The position numbers and the translations under genes are program-made. Source: Listeria grandensis FSL F6-0971 (lineage in GTDB: Bacteria > Bacillota > Bacilli > Lactobacillales > Listeriaceae). Taken from it: a DNA stretch of 64,000 nt. The stretch is from contig NZ_AODD01000002.1 in the NCBI RefSeq assembly GCF_000525835.1, positions 434,001 through 498,000 on the forward strand, read 5' to 3'. This document shows, one piece after another, positions 18,521-29,259 of this stretch (its first letter is position 1; each line of letters opens with the position of its first letter). The notes beneath the pieces are model-generated. The model was given only the letters and a program-made list of their open reading frames with translations, did no database searches and was not told the DNA's origin.

Positions 18521-21500
18521 TTGTTTATGGGTAAAAGTTATTTATTGAAAAAAGGAAGCATCTTTAGTTTAGCGATAGCTCTTATTACAAGCCAAGTAAT
18601 ACTATCTGGGCAAACTATAAGCGCAAGTGCAGAAGAGGGGAGAACTAACTATTACGAAGCGAAGGAGCAATTTAAAACCTCTCGCGACAACAAGCAAAGT
18701 AACGACATAGCTTTGCTCGAAAATACGGTGGAAGTCAGTACCTGGGAAGAACTCCAAGGCGCTCTAAGTGACCCTGCTGTATCGGACATCAGTTTAGTTA
18801 ATGATATCACGCTTCAAGGTACTGAAACGGTTGTGGGGACTAAATCAATTACAGGAAATATGTACAGCCTTTTTTTCTAATGGCTACAATCTTACCATGC
18901 AGACTGATAGTAATCTCACATTAATAAATATAGACATTAATAATACTTCATCAAGTCTTATTACTAGTATAGATTCTGAGCAATCATTAGGCACTGTCAC
19001 TATACAAGATGTAACTGCTGAAGGACCACTATTTGATGGTGTTGGCGAAGTTACTTTTGCAGAGTTCTTTATAAGCAATACAGGTATTGGTAGAGTCAAT
19101 ACTATAAATATTCAAGAAGATGCCTTTATGGAAATCCATAATATTGATCATGCTGGTACTACGGAGACAGCCCTTCAAGTAAATCAATTAACGGTATCGG
19201 AGAATGCAGAAATATATATTTCTTCACAAGGTGTAGGGATTTATCAAGAGCAAGATAATCAATCACTCATTAATAATGGCTCTATCACCATAAAATCGGG
19301 AGATATAGCGATATATGGTAGTGATTCTACTATAACCTTGAACAGTGGAAGTGATATGACTATTACTGGAGGTAATAGGACTAACGGAGCAATTGGTAGT
19401 TACACTACAGGAGGGCCGAATATTACTGCAAAATCTGGTTCTTCGTTTGAAATAAGCTCCAATAGTACCTTGAGTACAGTTGGGACTTCTGGGAAACTAA
19501 ATTTAGAAGAAGGCTCTAATTTTTCGATTACCAATTATAATGCAGCGGGGACACCACTTGGAGTTTCATCCGATAGTACAGTTGTGAGTATTGCATCTTC
19601 AGAAGGACTTCAAATGTGGGAACAAGGAGCATCGGATTTTTCGGTCGCTCCAATAACTACTTATAGCGGTCCACTAACCACTAGCTTCACGCTTATCGGT
19701 AACAGTGATACACAACAAACAAATCTGATTTCGAACAATGCTTCTTTCCAACAAGATTTTAAATCTAATGAAATAGGTAAAATAATAGGAGGAAACTTTG
19801 CACAATTCTCACCTATTGCAAAAACGTTGATGGATGATTTGACAACCATCACTACTAACGTAACGGGGACTGCTGAACCTGAATCTACCGTGACTATTAG
19901 AAATGGCTCCACAACAATTGGAACAGGGCTTGCTGACAGTACTGATGGTAGATATGACATTACAATTGTACCTCAACTGAAAGATAGCATTATCTCGGCT
20001 ACAGCTAGCTCGGGAAACGTGGTATCGAATACTGCTACTGTAATCGTGCAAGTGGCCACAATTGCAGACACTACAATCCATTCCTTGATGACAAATTCCA
20101 ACAGTGTTACAGGCACTGCTGAGCCTGAATCTACCGTGACTATTCTGAGTGGATCAGCAATTATTGGAACAGGTTCGGCAGATGACCAAGGAAATTACAT
20201 GATCACGATCCCTACTCAACTAGCAGGAATTACAGTAACTGCTCAAGCAGAACACAATGGTATTTTGTCGAATATAGCTTCCACAGTAGTTATGAAAGCT
20301 CCAACAGTGGGAACAATTTCGCCAGTTCCTTATCGTACCAACGATATGTATATTACAGGAGTCTATACAGGAGATGTCGTTCGTGCTAATTTATTAGTCA
20401 ATAACCATTCTGTTTCGTGGGGTGGTACATTTACGAATGGTAGCTTTACCTACTTTGCAAGAAACGCCAATATTACAGCTCTTGACGAGGTTGTACTCGT
20501 AGCATATGATGAGGATCACAACGAGCTTGACCGGCAAGTTGTAGTGATTATAGGCACAGAAGGAACTATTAGTCCAGATGCATTTAGATCTGGGGATAGG
20601 GATATCACTGGAACATATACTGGAGATGTGGTACGGGCTCGCCTCAGTGTAAATGGAGATGTCATTTCATGGGGTGGTACATTTGAAGATGGACGTTTCA
20701 GATACTATGTACCTGCAGGCACAATAGGAGTTGGGGATAGTGTAGTGATAACTGCTTTTGATGTGAATAATGTAGAATTAGATTGGCAAACGGTATCCAT
20801 TACAGGCACACAAGGTACCATTACGCCAAATGAATTCCCAGTGGTAAACTCAAATTCTACCATTGCTGGAACGTATACGGGCGACGTGGTTCAGGCTAGA
20901 TTGACAGTTAATGGGAAATCTGTTTCTCGAGGGGGTGACTTTGAAAATGGAACTTTCAACTACTATGTCCCTGCAGGTGTCATTGAGGTTGGGGATGATG
21001 TAGTATTAACTGCCTTTGATGAGGATGGTCGAGAATTAGATAGACAGAAAGTTATGCTGATAGCTATCATTGGAACCATTGATCCAGAAATATTCCAAGT
21101 GTTGAATTCAAATTCCACTATTACAGGAACATACACAGGAAGCGTCGCCCGAGCTCGTTTAATTGTAAATGGTGATGTTGTTTCAACAGGCGGAACTTTT
21201 GCTGATGGAAACTTCAGCTATTTTGTTCGTGCAGGTACGATTAATTTAGGCGATAATGTCACCCTTACCGCCTACAGCGCAGATGGTCAAGAATTAGACA
21301 GTCAAACGGTACAGGTGATTGCCACTCAAGGAACGATAACGCCAGATCCGTTTCATTTGGCACAAGGTAACACCAATATTACAGGATCCTATACAGGTGA
21401 TGTGACACAAATCCGATTGGTTGTAAACGAACGCACGGTTTCTCATGGTGGAACATTCAACCCGAATGGTACGTTCATGTATTTCGTTCGTGGAGGAGAC

Positions 21501-21590
21501 ATTATTCTGGGAGATAAGGTACTCTTAATTGCCTTGGATTCAACTGGTCGAGAATTGGATCGTAAAACAGTGAGTACTCTTAATATGTAG
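18521..21590 (+). CDS. Secreted adhesin with beta-helix-like N-part and Ig-like modules, one frameshift
   Basis: Secreted surface-type protein, about 1022 residues when repaired. The start is TTG 18521, five bases after GGAGG, or ATG 18527; a signal peptide ends near ISASA. Residues about 70-420 resemble the pectate-lyase-like right-handed helix seen in many Listeria adhesins, rich in short N/S/T/I strands. Two Ig-like modules with VTGTAEPESTVTI follow, then five modules of about 80 residues, each with G-T-I-x-P, TGTYTGDVVRARL, GGTF and LDRQ-like signatures. There is no LPXTG, WxL or GW anchor. Seven T at 18872-18878 break the frame: six would join NMYSLF to SNGYNLTM. After the TAG stop the same frame runs on for about 29 codons (GAITASDTDRAGRQ), so the C-terminus may be truncated. 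Ligand unknown. Confidence 0.8.
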
Positions 21591-22286
21591 GGAGCGATCA
21601 CAGCAAGTGACACCGATCGAGCTGGACGGCAAAACAATAACACATCTCAACAGAATTATATAGGTGAGGCTGGAACATAAGAGGGATACCATATATTTAC
21701 ATTTTCACTCTTTGTACTATGTATCATTTGGGCACCACCAATCTATGATCTGCTTACTCGAAGATTTTCGCCGCTTCGAAAGTGATACCGTAAAAAATTA
21801 TCCACAAAGCTAATGATGTGACATATGCTGGCGAATATGACCTACCCAATAATTTGGAGGACCAGTACCGACTTATTACTCTCTATTTTTGTGAATATTC
21901 CGTAGACAAATCACTTCACCTTGCTGTAAATCCCTCTTTTTTTTGAAAAAGATATTGATTCTGAACTACGTGTAGCATATAGTATGGACGGTTATGTAAT
22001 TTCTTTTACTAAAAAAGTTGCAAAAGGAGGCTTTCCTGAAAAAAATATGTTGTTTTATTCTACTGATTGAATTTCCGTATTATACTACATTAGTTTAACT
22101 GCTGCTCAAAGAGAAAAAGCGCTAAACAAAATACCAAACTAGTTTGAAACAACTTGTGTCACAGCATTAGTAAATAAAGAGCAAACCAAATAAATTTTTA
22201 GTGAGCAGAAGAATGAGACACATTAGCTACACACTATTCGTGAATCGGTATCTCTTATTAAAACTACATGGAGGAATTTTTGAACA
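21591..22286. other. Region between the two adhesins, gene debris
   Basis: The first 80 bases continue the adhesin frame past its stop up to a TAA at 21678-21680. From 21818 there is a decayed gene, listed separately. The last 90 bases hold the ribosome site GGAGGA of the next adhesin. No terminator with a convincing T-run was found. Confidence 0.5.
21818..22193 (+). pseudogene. Decayed gene of unknown family
   Basis: Reading VTYAGEYDLPNNLEDQYRL to AVNPSFF in one frame, then after eight T (about 21937-21944) EKDIDSELRVAYSMDGYV and further in the next, with in-frame stops before ISVLYYISLTAAQREK and again before FETTCVTALVNKEQTK. One frameshift and two stops over about 125 codons make this a pseudogene even if the homopolymer is an error. 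No homolog is recognised; the acidic-aromatic composition does not resemble the flanking Ig modules. Confidence 0.5.
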
Positions 22287-23726
22287 ATGAAAAAATTATT
22301 TATTGCAACGTTTTGTATTGGTACATCCCTTTTTGCCGTGTTTAATCCTGACCTTTTATCAGAGGAAAAGGTTAGTGCTGCAACAGCTGAACAAGGAAGT
22401 ATTGGGGTGATCTCTGAAATAGCTTTTGATAGTGGAGCTCGTGGACAAATTTACGTAAGATATACCTCTCAATCTCACAGCTTTTATTTAACACAAGAAA
22501 TATACAACCCTGCAAAAAACGAATGGGTTAGTGTAGACTCTGCAAAAATAAATAGCGGGATCAGTATGCGTGTATTCCTTGCGACTCCTGTTACTGGTAA
22601 TTTATCGCGTCCTGGGGATAAATACCGATTTACCCTTTCAACGTTACCTAACGGCGGTGGAACAGTGATAGACTCCAAAGATTACAGCTTGCAAAATTAC
22701 TACGGCACGATGAAAGCTATCACAATCAACAGTGTAACCTCGGCTTCTACTAATGTAACAGGAACTGCTGAACCGTCCTCTACGGTACAAATTAAAAAAG
22801 GCTCTACTGTTATCGGAACAGGAAAGGCGGACTTAAACGGAGATTACAATATCAAAATCCCAGCGCAAGTAGTGGGAACAGCTGTAACAGCACAATCAGC
22901 CCTGAATGGCGTTACATCCAATATTGCATCTGTAACGGTTACAGGTTTACAAACAGTGGGAGCTATTAACCCTAATAAATTTATCGTGAGTGATACGAAT
23001 ATTACTGGTACCTATTCCGATGATGTGGTGCGTGCCCGGGCTCTTATCAATGGTGCTTCTGTAAGTGTTGGGGGAAGCTTCGAAAATGGCAGTTTCAAGT
23101 TCTTTGTTGGTAACCTAGGTATTAAGACTAATGACGTTGTTGTCCTGCAAGCCTTAGATGCTAACAATGGTGTTTTAGATAATAAGACAGTAACTGTGGC
23201 TTCAGCTATTTCACAAGGTGCTATCACGCCAAACGATTATACTGTTGGCGCAACAAATATCACAGGTAGTTATACAGGAACTGTGGCAAGAGCCGAACTA
23301 TTCGTGCAGGGGACTAGAGTTTCCACTGGTGGTACTTTTGCGAATGGGAATTTCACATACTTTATACCTACTGGTAGGATTAAAGAAGGAGATACCGTGG
23401 TATTGATAGCATTTGATGCTTCAGGCAAAGAACTAGGTCGTCAAACAGTACGAACGGTTGCTAATACACAAGGATCAATCAAAGCACATCATTATACAAC
23501 TGGAAATGTCACGATTACGGGAAATTATACTGGTGACGCAACGAAAGCGCGTTTGACAGTGAATGGAAAGGTCATTTCGTGGGGCGGTACATTCCATAGT
23601 GGTACCTTCAGTTACTATGTAGGGGCTACTACAATTGGAGCGAAAGATACGGTGGTTTTAACGGTATTTGATGCAAAGGATAACCAGTTAGATGAGCAAA
23701 ATCTAACTGTTCTAGCACAACCTTAA
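22287..23726 (+). CDS. Secreted Ig-module protein, 479 aa
   Basis: Secreted protein sharing modules with the adhesin upstream. A signal peptide ends near residue 32 (KVSAATA). Residues about 35-148 form a unique beta-rich domain (QIYVRYTSQSHSFYLTQEIY). Residues 150-227 are one Ig-like module (NVTGTAEPSSTVQIKKGST), and 228-479 hold three 80-residue modules with TGSYTGTVARAEL, GGTF and LGRQ/LDEQ signatures. No sortase, GW or WxL anchor is present, so it is either released or held by another protein. Paralogy to the upstream gene suggests duplication. The function is inferred as adhesion or surface coating only from architecture. Confidence 0.85.
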   Translation: MKKLFIATFCIGTSLFAVFNPDLLSEEKVSAATAEQGSIGVISEIAFDSGARGQIYVRYTSQSHSFYLTQEIYNPAKNEWVSVDSAKINSGISMRVFLATPVTGNLSRPGDKYRFTLSTLPNGGGTVIDSKDYSLQNYYGTMKAITINSVTSASTNVTGTAEPSSTVQIKKGSTVIGTGKADLNGDYNIKIPAQVVGTAVTAQSALNGVTSNIASVTVTGLQTVGAINPNKFIVSDTNITGTYSDDVVRARALINGASVSVGGSFENGSFKFFVGNLGIKTNDVVVLQALDANNGVLDNKTVTVASAISQGAITPNDYTVGATNITGSYTGTVARAELFVQGTRVSTGGTFANGNFTYFIPTGRIKEGDTVVLIAFDASGKELGRQTVRTVANTQGSIKAHHYTTGNVTITGNYTGDATKARLTVNGKVISWGGTFHSGTFSYYVGATTIGAKDTVVLTVFDAKDNQLDEQNLTVLAQP

Positions 23727-24326
23727 TAGAACTGTTACTTGATGGAAGCACCTCTTCTTTGGCTGGATGCGAGTACAGGTTGGTGTTACATCACTTCCTC
23801 GCATTGCGGATCCGTTAAAGGAGTGACGATGTACTGATTTGTCAGCGATCTGTATGCGTCTCACTTGCGAGATTTAGCGGATGCAAAGCTCTATCGATTA
23901 GAACCAGAAAATGAGTTTCTTCTATAAATATAATCAGAAAATGTTTTGCGTGTAAAAGTGAATACTAATTCCCAGCGCAATAATAACGGGAAAGCTAGGA
24001 TCTTACACTCATCAAAATAAAATGGCGCAGGTAGAGAAGACTACTTTTTGCTAGATTACGTAGCCGTATACAACGCGGCTTAACAAAGGAGTATTAACAA
24101 ATGCACTCGCTCGGGCTGTATTCTTTGGCACTCAAGAGTAGCTGTAACATGCCAGTGCACTCCATATTATTATTAATGCTATCTGTGTTTGGAATATCGT
24201 GTATTTGGAAAAAGCAGTAGGTCAGTTACGGTGAAAAGACGAGCTAGATGTAAACATGAGCAGATTAACTTTCATTTTGATACGAAAGAACAACACTTAC
24301 TAGTACACTGCGACCCCTGAATAAAT
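23727..24326. other. Graveyard after the second adhesin
   Basis: Six hundred bases without an intact gene. At 23838-23927 a 29-codon open stretch reads FVSDLYASHLRDLADAKLYR then LEPENEFLL and a stop, a likely protein tail. At 24149-24220 there is a fossil sorting signal, listed separately. Other stretches give only broken frames. No repeat or transposase remnant was recognised. Confidence 0.5.
24149..24220 (+). pseudogene. Fossil cell-wall sorting tail of a lost surface protein
   Basis: The frame reads MPVHS, a hydrophobic stretch ILLLMLSVFGISCIW and the basic end KKQ before a stop. That is the layout of a sortase sorting signal (LPxTG, membrane segment, positive tail) with a degenerate motif. 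The preceding codons do not form a protein, so the rest of the gene is lost. It could also be chance. Confidence 0.45.
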
Positions 24327-24373
24327 AAAAACAGAAGATATTCTCCCTAGCGGGGTGAATATCTTTTGTTTTT
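24327..24373 (+). terminator. Terminator at the end of the surface-protein island
   Basis: AAAACAGAAGATATTC pairs with GAATATCTTTTGTTTTT around the loop TCCCTAGCGGGGT, ending in T5. Confidence 0.9.
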
Positions 24374-24452
24374 AACTATTTTAGCTCTTAACGGGGAAAA
24401 TCTGCATTTTGATGGCGATAGCCTTTTATAGGGGAAATAAAAGAGAGAATGC

Positions 24453-24481
24453 TTGTCATAGCCGCGTTTGTGTGCTATTAT
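24453..24481 (+). promoter_or_regulatory. rpsB promoter
   Basis: TTGTCA (24453-24458), a 17-base spacer and TATTAT (24476-24481): a near-consensus sigma-A promoter giving a leader of about 120 bases before rpsB. Confidence 0.85.
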
Positions 24482-24487
24482 AGAAAA

Positions 24488-24610
24488 CAGTGTTAAATCA
24501 CACACGCATGGTGGACAGAACAAAAGGTGCTTGCATGCAAGTCTTTGGCTGGTTGATACATGCGGAGGGCGGAAGAATCCGCAAAAATAAAACCAATAGG
24601 AGGGAATAAC
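24488..24610 (+). promoter_or_regulatory. Structured leader of rpsB
   Basis: The leader holds the palindrome CTTGCATGCAAG and a stem GCGGA / TCCGC close to the ribosome site AGGAGGG. Autoregulation by ribosomal protein S2 is known in several bacteria; here it is only a possibility drawn from position and structure. Confidence 0.4.
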
Positions 24611-25396
24611 ATGCCTGTTATTTCAATGAAACAATTGTTAGAAGCTGGGGTACATTTCGGTCATCAAACACGCCGTTGGAACCCAAAAATGAAGAAATAT
24701 ATCTTCACAGAAAGAAATGGTATCTACATTATCGATTTACAAAAAACTGTCAAGAAAGTAGACGAAGCTTTCAATTTCATGAAAGAAATCTCTGCTGACG
24801 GTGGAACAATCCTTTTTGTAGGAACTAAGAAACAAGCGCAAGATTCCGTTCGTGATGAAGCGATTCGTTCAGGTCAATACTTCGTTAACCATCGTTGGTT
24901 AGGTGGAACATTGACAAACTTTGAAACAATCCAAAAACGTATTAAACATCTTAAGAAAATCGAAAAAATGGAAGAAGACGGTACTTTCGAAGTCCTTCCT
25001 AAAAAAGAAGTTGTTCTACTTAAGAAAGAACAAGAGAAATTAGAAAGATTCCTAGGCGGTATTAAAGATATGAAAGGTCTTCCTGATGCTTTGTTCATCG
25101 TTGACCCTCGTAAAGAACGTATTGCTGTTGCAGAAGCTCGTAAATTACACATCCCGATCATCGGTATTGTAGATACAAACTGTGATCCAGATGAAATTGA
25201 TTACGTAATCCCTGCAAATGACGATGCTATCCGTGCGGTTAAACTTTTGACTGCTAGAATGGCGGATGCTATCATCGAAGTAAACCAAGGTGAAGAGCAA
25301 GAAGTTCCTGTAGAAGAAGTAAAAGCTCCAGTTGCTGAAGAAACTGTTGCAGCAGCTCCGGCTCCTGTTGCGGAAGAACCAACTACAGAAGCATAA
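24611..25396 (+). CDS. rpsB: 30S ribosomal protein S2
   Basis: Essential component of the small ribosomal subunit, needed together with S1-like factors for mRNA binding. The start [20 protein letters not shown] is the normal S2 beginning, with AGGAGGG seven bases upstream; an in-frame extension to 24560 has no ribosome site and is rejected. Motifs [13 protein letters not shown] and [13 protein letters not shown] are present. The 261-residue product ends in an unusually Ala/Glu/Pro/Val-rich tail. A terminator hairpin lies between it and tsf, so tsf probably receives only part of the transcription. Confidence 0.98.
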   Translation: MPVISMKQLLEAGVHFGHQTRRWNPKMKKYIFTERNGIYIIDLQKTVKKVDEAFNFMKEISADGGTILFVGTKKQAQDSVRDEAIRSGQYFVNHRWLGGTLTNFETIQKRIKHLKKIEKMEEDGTFEVLPKKEVVLLKKEQEKLERFLGGIKDMKGLPDALFIVDPRKERIAVAEARKLHIPIIGIVDTNCDPDEIDYVIPANDDAIRAVKLLTARMADAIIEVNQGEEQEVPVEEVKAPVAEETVAAAPAPVAEEPTTEA

Positions 25397-25414
25397 AAAC
25401 GATTTAAAACTAAC

Positions 25415-25449
25415 AAGGTGATAAGTGGCAATCTCTTATCACCTTTTTT
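25415..25449 (+). terminator. Intercistronic terminator between rpsB and tsf
   Basis: AAGGTGATAAG pairs with CTTATCACCTT over a short loop and is followed by T6. Because tsf follows without a clear new promoter, it likely acts as a partial terminator. Confidence 0.85.
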
Positions 25450-25479
25450 CAAAGATTTTTATATTAGGAGGAATTGTAA

Positions 25480-26364
25480 ATGGCTAACGTTACAGCTCAA
25501 ATGGTAAAAGAACTGCGCGAAAAAACTGGTGCAGGTATGATGGATTGTAAAAAAGCATTAGTAGAAGTAGATGGAGATATGGATCAAGCAATCGACTACC
25601 TACGTGAAAAAGGTATCGCGAAAGCTGCTAAAAAATCTGATCGTATCGCTACAGAAGGTATGACAAGTGTTGTCAGCAATGATAAGCATGCTGTAGTACT
25701 TGAAATCAATGCAGAAACAGATTTCGTTGCTAAAAATGACCAATTCATTCAATTAGTAAAAGATATTTCCAATCAAATTTTAACGGTTCGTCCAGATAAT
25801 TTAGACGAAGCATTAAAAACAGAAATGCCAAATGGTCAAAGTTTGCAAGATTACATTAACGAAGCTATCCAAAAAATCGGTGAAAGAATCTCACTTCGTC
25901 GCTTTGAAGTAAAAGAAAAAGTTGCCGATCACGCGTTTGGCGAATACATCCACATGGGCGGACGTATTGGTGTGTTAGTTGTTCTTGAAGGAACATCTGA
26001 TGACGCGATTGCGAAAGACGTTGCGATGCACGTTGCTGCGATCAATCCTAAATACATTTCACGTAATGACGTTTCTCAAGACGAAATTGCGCACGAAAGA
26101 AAAATTCTTACAGAACAAGCGCTTAACGAAGGTAAACCAGCTAATATCGTTGAGAAAATGGTGGAAGGTCGCTTAACGAAATACCTTAGCGAAATTAGCC
26201 TAGAAGACCAACCGTTTGTTAAAAATCCAGACGTAACTGTAGGCCAATTCGTGAAAGAAAAAGGCGCTACAATCAAATCATTCGTTCGCTTTGAAGTCGG
26301 CGAAGGGTTAGAGAAAAAAGAAGATAACTTTGTTGAGGAAGTTATGAACCAAGTGAAGAAATAA
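25480..26364 (+). CDS. tsf: Elongation factor Ts
   Basis: Guanine-nucleotide exchange factor that reloads EF-Tu with GTP during translation. The 294-residue product has the N-terminal UBA-like domain, the Ts signature [16 protein letters not shown], the TDFVAKN loop that contacts EF-Tu, and the dimerisation core. The start follows AGGAGG. It is co-directional with rpsB as in nearly all bacteria, and is followed by its own terminator. Confidence 0.98.
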   Translation: MANVTAQMVKELREKTGAGMMDCKKALVEVDGDMDQAIDYLREKGIAKAAKKSDRIATEGMTSVVSNDKHAVVLEINAETDFVAKNDQFIQLVKDISNQILTVRPDNLDEALKTEMPNGQSLQDYINEAIQKIGERISLRRFEVKEKVADHAFGEYIHMGGRIGVLVVLEGTSDDAIAKDVAMHVAAINPKYISRNDVSQDEIAHERKILTEQALNEGKPANIVEKMVEGRLTKYLSEISLEDQPFVKNPDVTVGQFVKEKGATIKSFVRFEVGEGLEKKEDNFVEEVMNQVKK

Positions 26365-26390
26365 GTCATGTTTTGCGTGATTTAGATGGG

Positions 26391-26418
26391 CCGCTATTCG
26401 CGTTGAATAGCGGTTTTT
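26391..26418 (+). terminator. Terminator after tsf
   Basis: CCGCTATTC pairs perfectly with GAATAGCGG over a five-base loop, followed by T5. Confidence 0.95.
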
Positions 26419-26495
26419 GATTTTTATAAATCTCTAAATACATATAAATAAAAAGTTTTATGGGACAATTGTGGGGCATTTTTCGACTCTACATA

Positions 26496-26531
26496 AAAAG
26501 ACGAGATACAATGAGAATCCATCATATCTCG
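26496..26531 (-). terminator. Terminator of the membrane GDPD gene
   Basis: On the minus strand CGAGATA pairs with TATCTCG with a 15-base loop, followed by TCTTTTT. Confidence 0.8.
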
Positions 26532-26539
26532 CTTCTATT

Positions 26540-28328
26540 CTAATTTCCAGTCAACAAATCAATCGCATCCGATAATTTCGTGCTAACTGCTTGATCATTT
26601 CGCAAATCATTTTGTACCTTCATAGCTTCTTCTGGGATTTCTGTAATGATCCCGTCGACGTCTGCAAGCATGTATTTACGCGCTGCTTCTGGCGTCGTGA
26701 TTGTCCACACCAATAAGTCCATATTACGCTCACGGGCCTGTCTCTGCATGCTAGAGCTAAAGGAGAATTCCTCAATAACGATAAAATCTGCATCAATATT
26801 AACCAGATTTCCGAAATTAAGCGGGACAATAAAACCGACGCGCATCGCTGGATAGCGTTTCTTAATGGTTTCGACAATATTACGATCCAGTGACTGATAA
26901 ATATAATTGTTCTCCACGCCATGTTTTTGAACTGTCTTCTCAAAATTTGCAAGGAAATCTTTTGATTCACCGCCGTGTGTCTTAATCTCGATATTCAGAT
27001 TCACGTTCCATTTTTTCGCATGTTCAATATACGTATCTAATGATGGAATCTTTGAAGTAAAGCCATCTTGACGAATCGTTACTTTTTCAAGTTCGGCCAG
27101 GGTCATATCGCGTACGTTGCGGTTTATGCCAGCTAAACGTCTGAGATTGGTATCGTGAAACACGACGAACTGATGATCTTTTGTTTCGAGGATATCCATT
27201 TCGACAAAATCAACACCGATTTTCGCTGCACCGTGAAGGGACTCCAGTGAGTTCTCAACGCCTGCACTTTTCAGTCCGCGATGGGCGATTATTTGCGTAT
27301 TATCGCTGTACGTGACTTCGGTCAAATAAACGCCATTAATCGTTATGAGAGCTACGATTCCAGCGATGATAACGATATAAAAAGACTTCCGATGTGGCTT
27401 CTTCACGATTCTATTTTGCGAGCGGGGAATGATGCTATTTTCACGTGTTAGAAACATAAAATTGATAGCATGTGCGACGTAAATAGGAACGATTGTGAAA
27501 GCGACAATAAAGAATATTTGGCTCAGTGTCAACGAAATTCCTGCAACGACTGGAGCTGCGGGCGCCCATAGTTGTTCTGTTAAAATAGTCGGAAATAGGA
27601 AAATCAAAAAGGCGATGAAAATCAGGGCAGTGGCTACAAGCGACATCAAAACGAAAATTGTTACTATACGCCACGTTTGCCAGCGAGTTATGACCCAGCT
27701 ACGCTTAATTGCTTGGAAAATCGTGCATTCTCCAGTGAGAAAAATCGCCAGCGAGAATAATAGTCGGATATTAATGTAAATCACGACGGCGATGAAACTA
27801 AAATAAAGAATCGCACCCGATGTGGATTTCAATAACTCGTTCACGATAAAATTGGGAATGTAGATCCCGTCAGTTAATTCAGAATGCAATCCCATCCCTG
27901 CAATTGGTACAATCAATACGAAATATAACAGGAAAATAATAAATTGATAAGACAACAAATATTTCGATTGCCGCAAGATTTTGCGCAGAATCATTTGAAT
28001 CGTGAATGGAATCTGTTGCTGATGGTAGTAGGTGATAAGAATTAAAACAGATAATTCAATGTATATAAAAAACAAAGCTAACAATCCAAAAATAACAGCG
28101 AATAGTAACCCAAGCGGATTCCGTAAAAAATCTAAAATATTCTGATCGGTAATACTATCGTAGCCGAGCGATGTTGTCATGAAGTGGAAAAACAAAGCCA
28201 AAAAACGGAAACGCAAGTAAAAGAATCAGTGCTTGTAAAACAAATACAAATTTTATGTAGTACCATGAGTTAAAACGGGTATAAAACAAAGAAGTCCTCA
28301 AGGTTTGCCAAATCTTAATCGTGTTCAT
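26540..28328 (-). CDS. Membrane glycerophosphodiester phosphodiesterase, one frameshift
   Basis: Hydrolyses glycerophosphodiesters to an alcohol and glycerol 3-phosphate; the membrane form may act on lipid or teichoic-acid-derived substrates. Repaired length is about 595 residues. The N-terminal half has about eight hydrophobic segments (GPDPase membrane domain), and the C-terminal half is a GDPD TIM barrel with the catalytic IIAHRG, the metal-binding VEMDI, and FHDTNLRRL. The true start is ATG 28328 (MNTIKIWQTLRTSLFYTRF) after GGGGGA; a T too many in the run near 28185-28200 breaks the frame, since removing one joins FPFFG to FHFMTTSLGYD. It sits in reverse orientation between tsf and pyrH, which are neighbours in Bacillus. 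Confidence 0.9.
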
Positions 28329-28529
28329 GTCAATTTCTCCCCCTTATTTCTGCTTTTTATTATACGATAAGTTAACAATAATTAGTAGTCTGAAAAGGAA
28401 AGGAAAATAATATTTTTGAAATTTGTATGAAAATGCTTTTGTTGCGGGCTTTTTTTTAGTATTATAGATTATGATGGAATTATTCCGAGTGTTAGGAATG
28501 AGCCAAATAGAAAGTAGATGGAGGTCAAT

Positions 28530-29258
28530 ATGGATACCCCAGAATATAAACGAGTAGTATTGAAACTTAGTGGTGAAGCTTTAGCAGGAACGGAAGGGTT
28601 TGGGATTAACCCGCGCGTCGTGAACTCCATCTCGCAACAAGTGAAAGAAGTTGTAGAACTTGGTGTCGAGGTTGCTATTGTTGTCGGTGGCGGCAATATT
28701 TGGCGTGGTAAGCTAGGTAGTGAAATGGGAATGGATCGCGCAGCGGCTGATTACATGGGTATGCTCGCGACTGTTATGAACTCCTTGTCACTACAAGATT
28801 CACTGGAAAACGTTGGCGTGGCTACACGTGTTCAAACTTCCATCGATATGCGCCAAATTGCTGAGCCATATATTAGACGTAAAGCCATTCGTCATTTAGA
28901 AAAAGGGCGTGTAGTCATTTTTGCAGCTGGAACTGGTAATCCTTATTTTTCAACGGATACAACGGCAGCGCTACGTGCAGCGGAAATCGAAGCGGAAGTC
29001 ATTTTAATGGCTAAAAATAATGTGGACGGGGTTTACAGCGCCGATCCTAAATTGGATGATACAGCTGTGAAATACGATGAGTTATCCTATCTGGATGTGA
29101 TTAAAGATAATTTGCAAGTTATGGATACAACGGCGTCATCCTTAAGCATGGACAACGATATCCCACTTGTCGTCTTTTCGTTTGAAGAAACAGAAAACAA
29201 TATCAAACGCGTTATTTTAGGCGAGAAAATTGGGACAACGATAAGAGGGAGGAAATAA
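28530..29258 (+). CDS. pyrH: UMP kinase
   Basis: Phosphorylates UMP to UDP with ATP in pyrimidine nucleotide synthesis; hexameric bacterial type, inhibited by UTP and activated by GTP. The start ATG 28530 follows GAGG and gives 242 residues, the normal length; the ATG at 28518 overlaps the ribosome site. Motifs seen: [12 protein letters not shown] (phosphate binding), [10 protein letters not shown], and [17 protein letters not shown]. It precedes frr by one base, the conserved pyrH-frr pair. Confidence 0.97.
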   Translation: MDTPEYKRVVLKLSGEALAGTEGFGINPRVVNSISQQVKEVVELGVEVAIVVGGGNIWRGKLGSEMGMDRAAADYMGMLATVMNSLSLQDSLENVGVATRVQTSIDMRQIAEPYIRRKAIRHLEKGRVVIFAAGTGNPYFSTDTTAALRAAEIEAEVILMAKNNVDGVYSADPKLDDTAVKYDELSYLDVIKDNLQVMDTTASSLSMDNDIPLVVFSFEETENNIKRVILGEKIGTTIRGRK

Positions 29259-29259
29259 C

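Noticed and set aside
12395-24326. Prophage or transposon origin of the surface-protein island
   Set aside because: No integrase, transposase, terminal repeats, phage structural gene or tRNA attachment site is visible.
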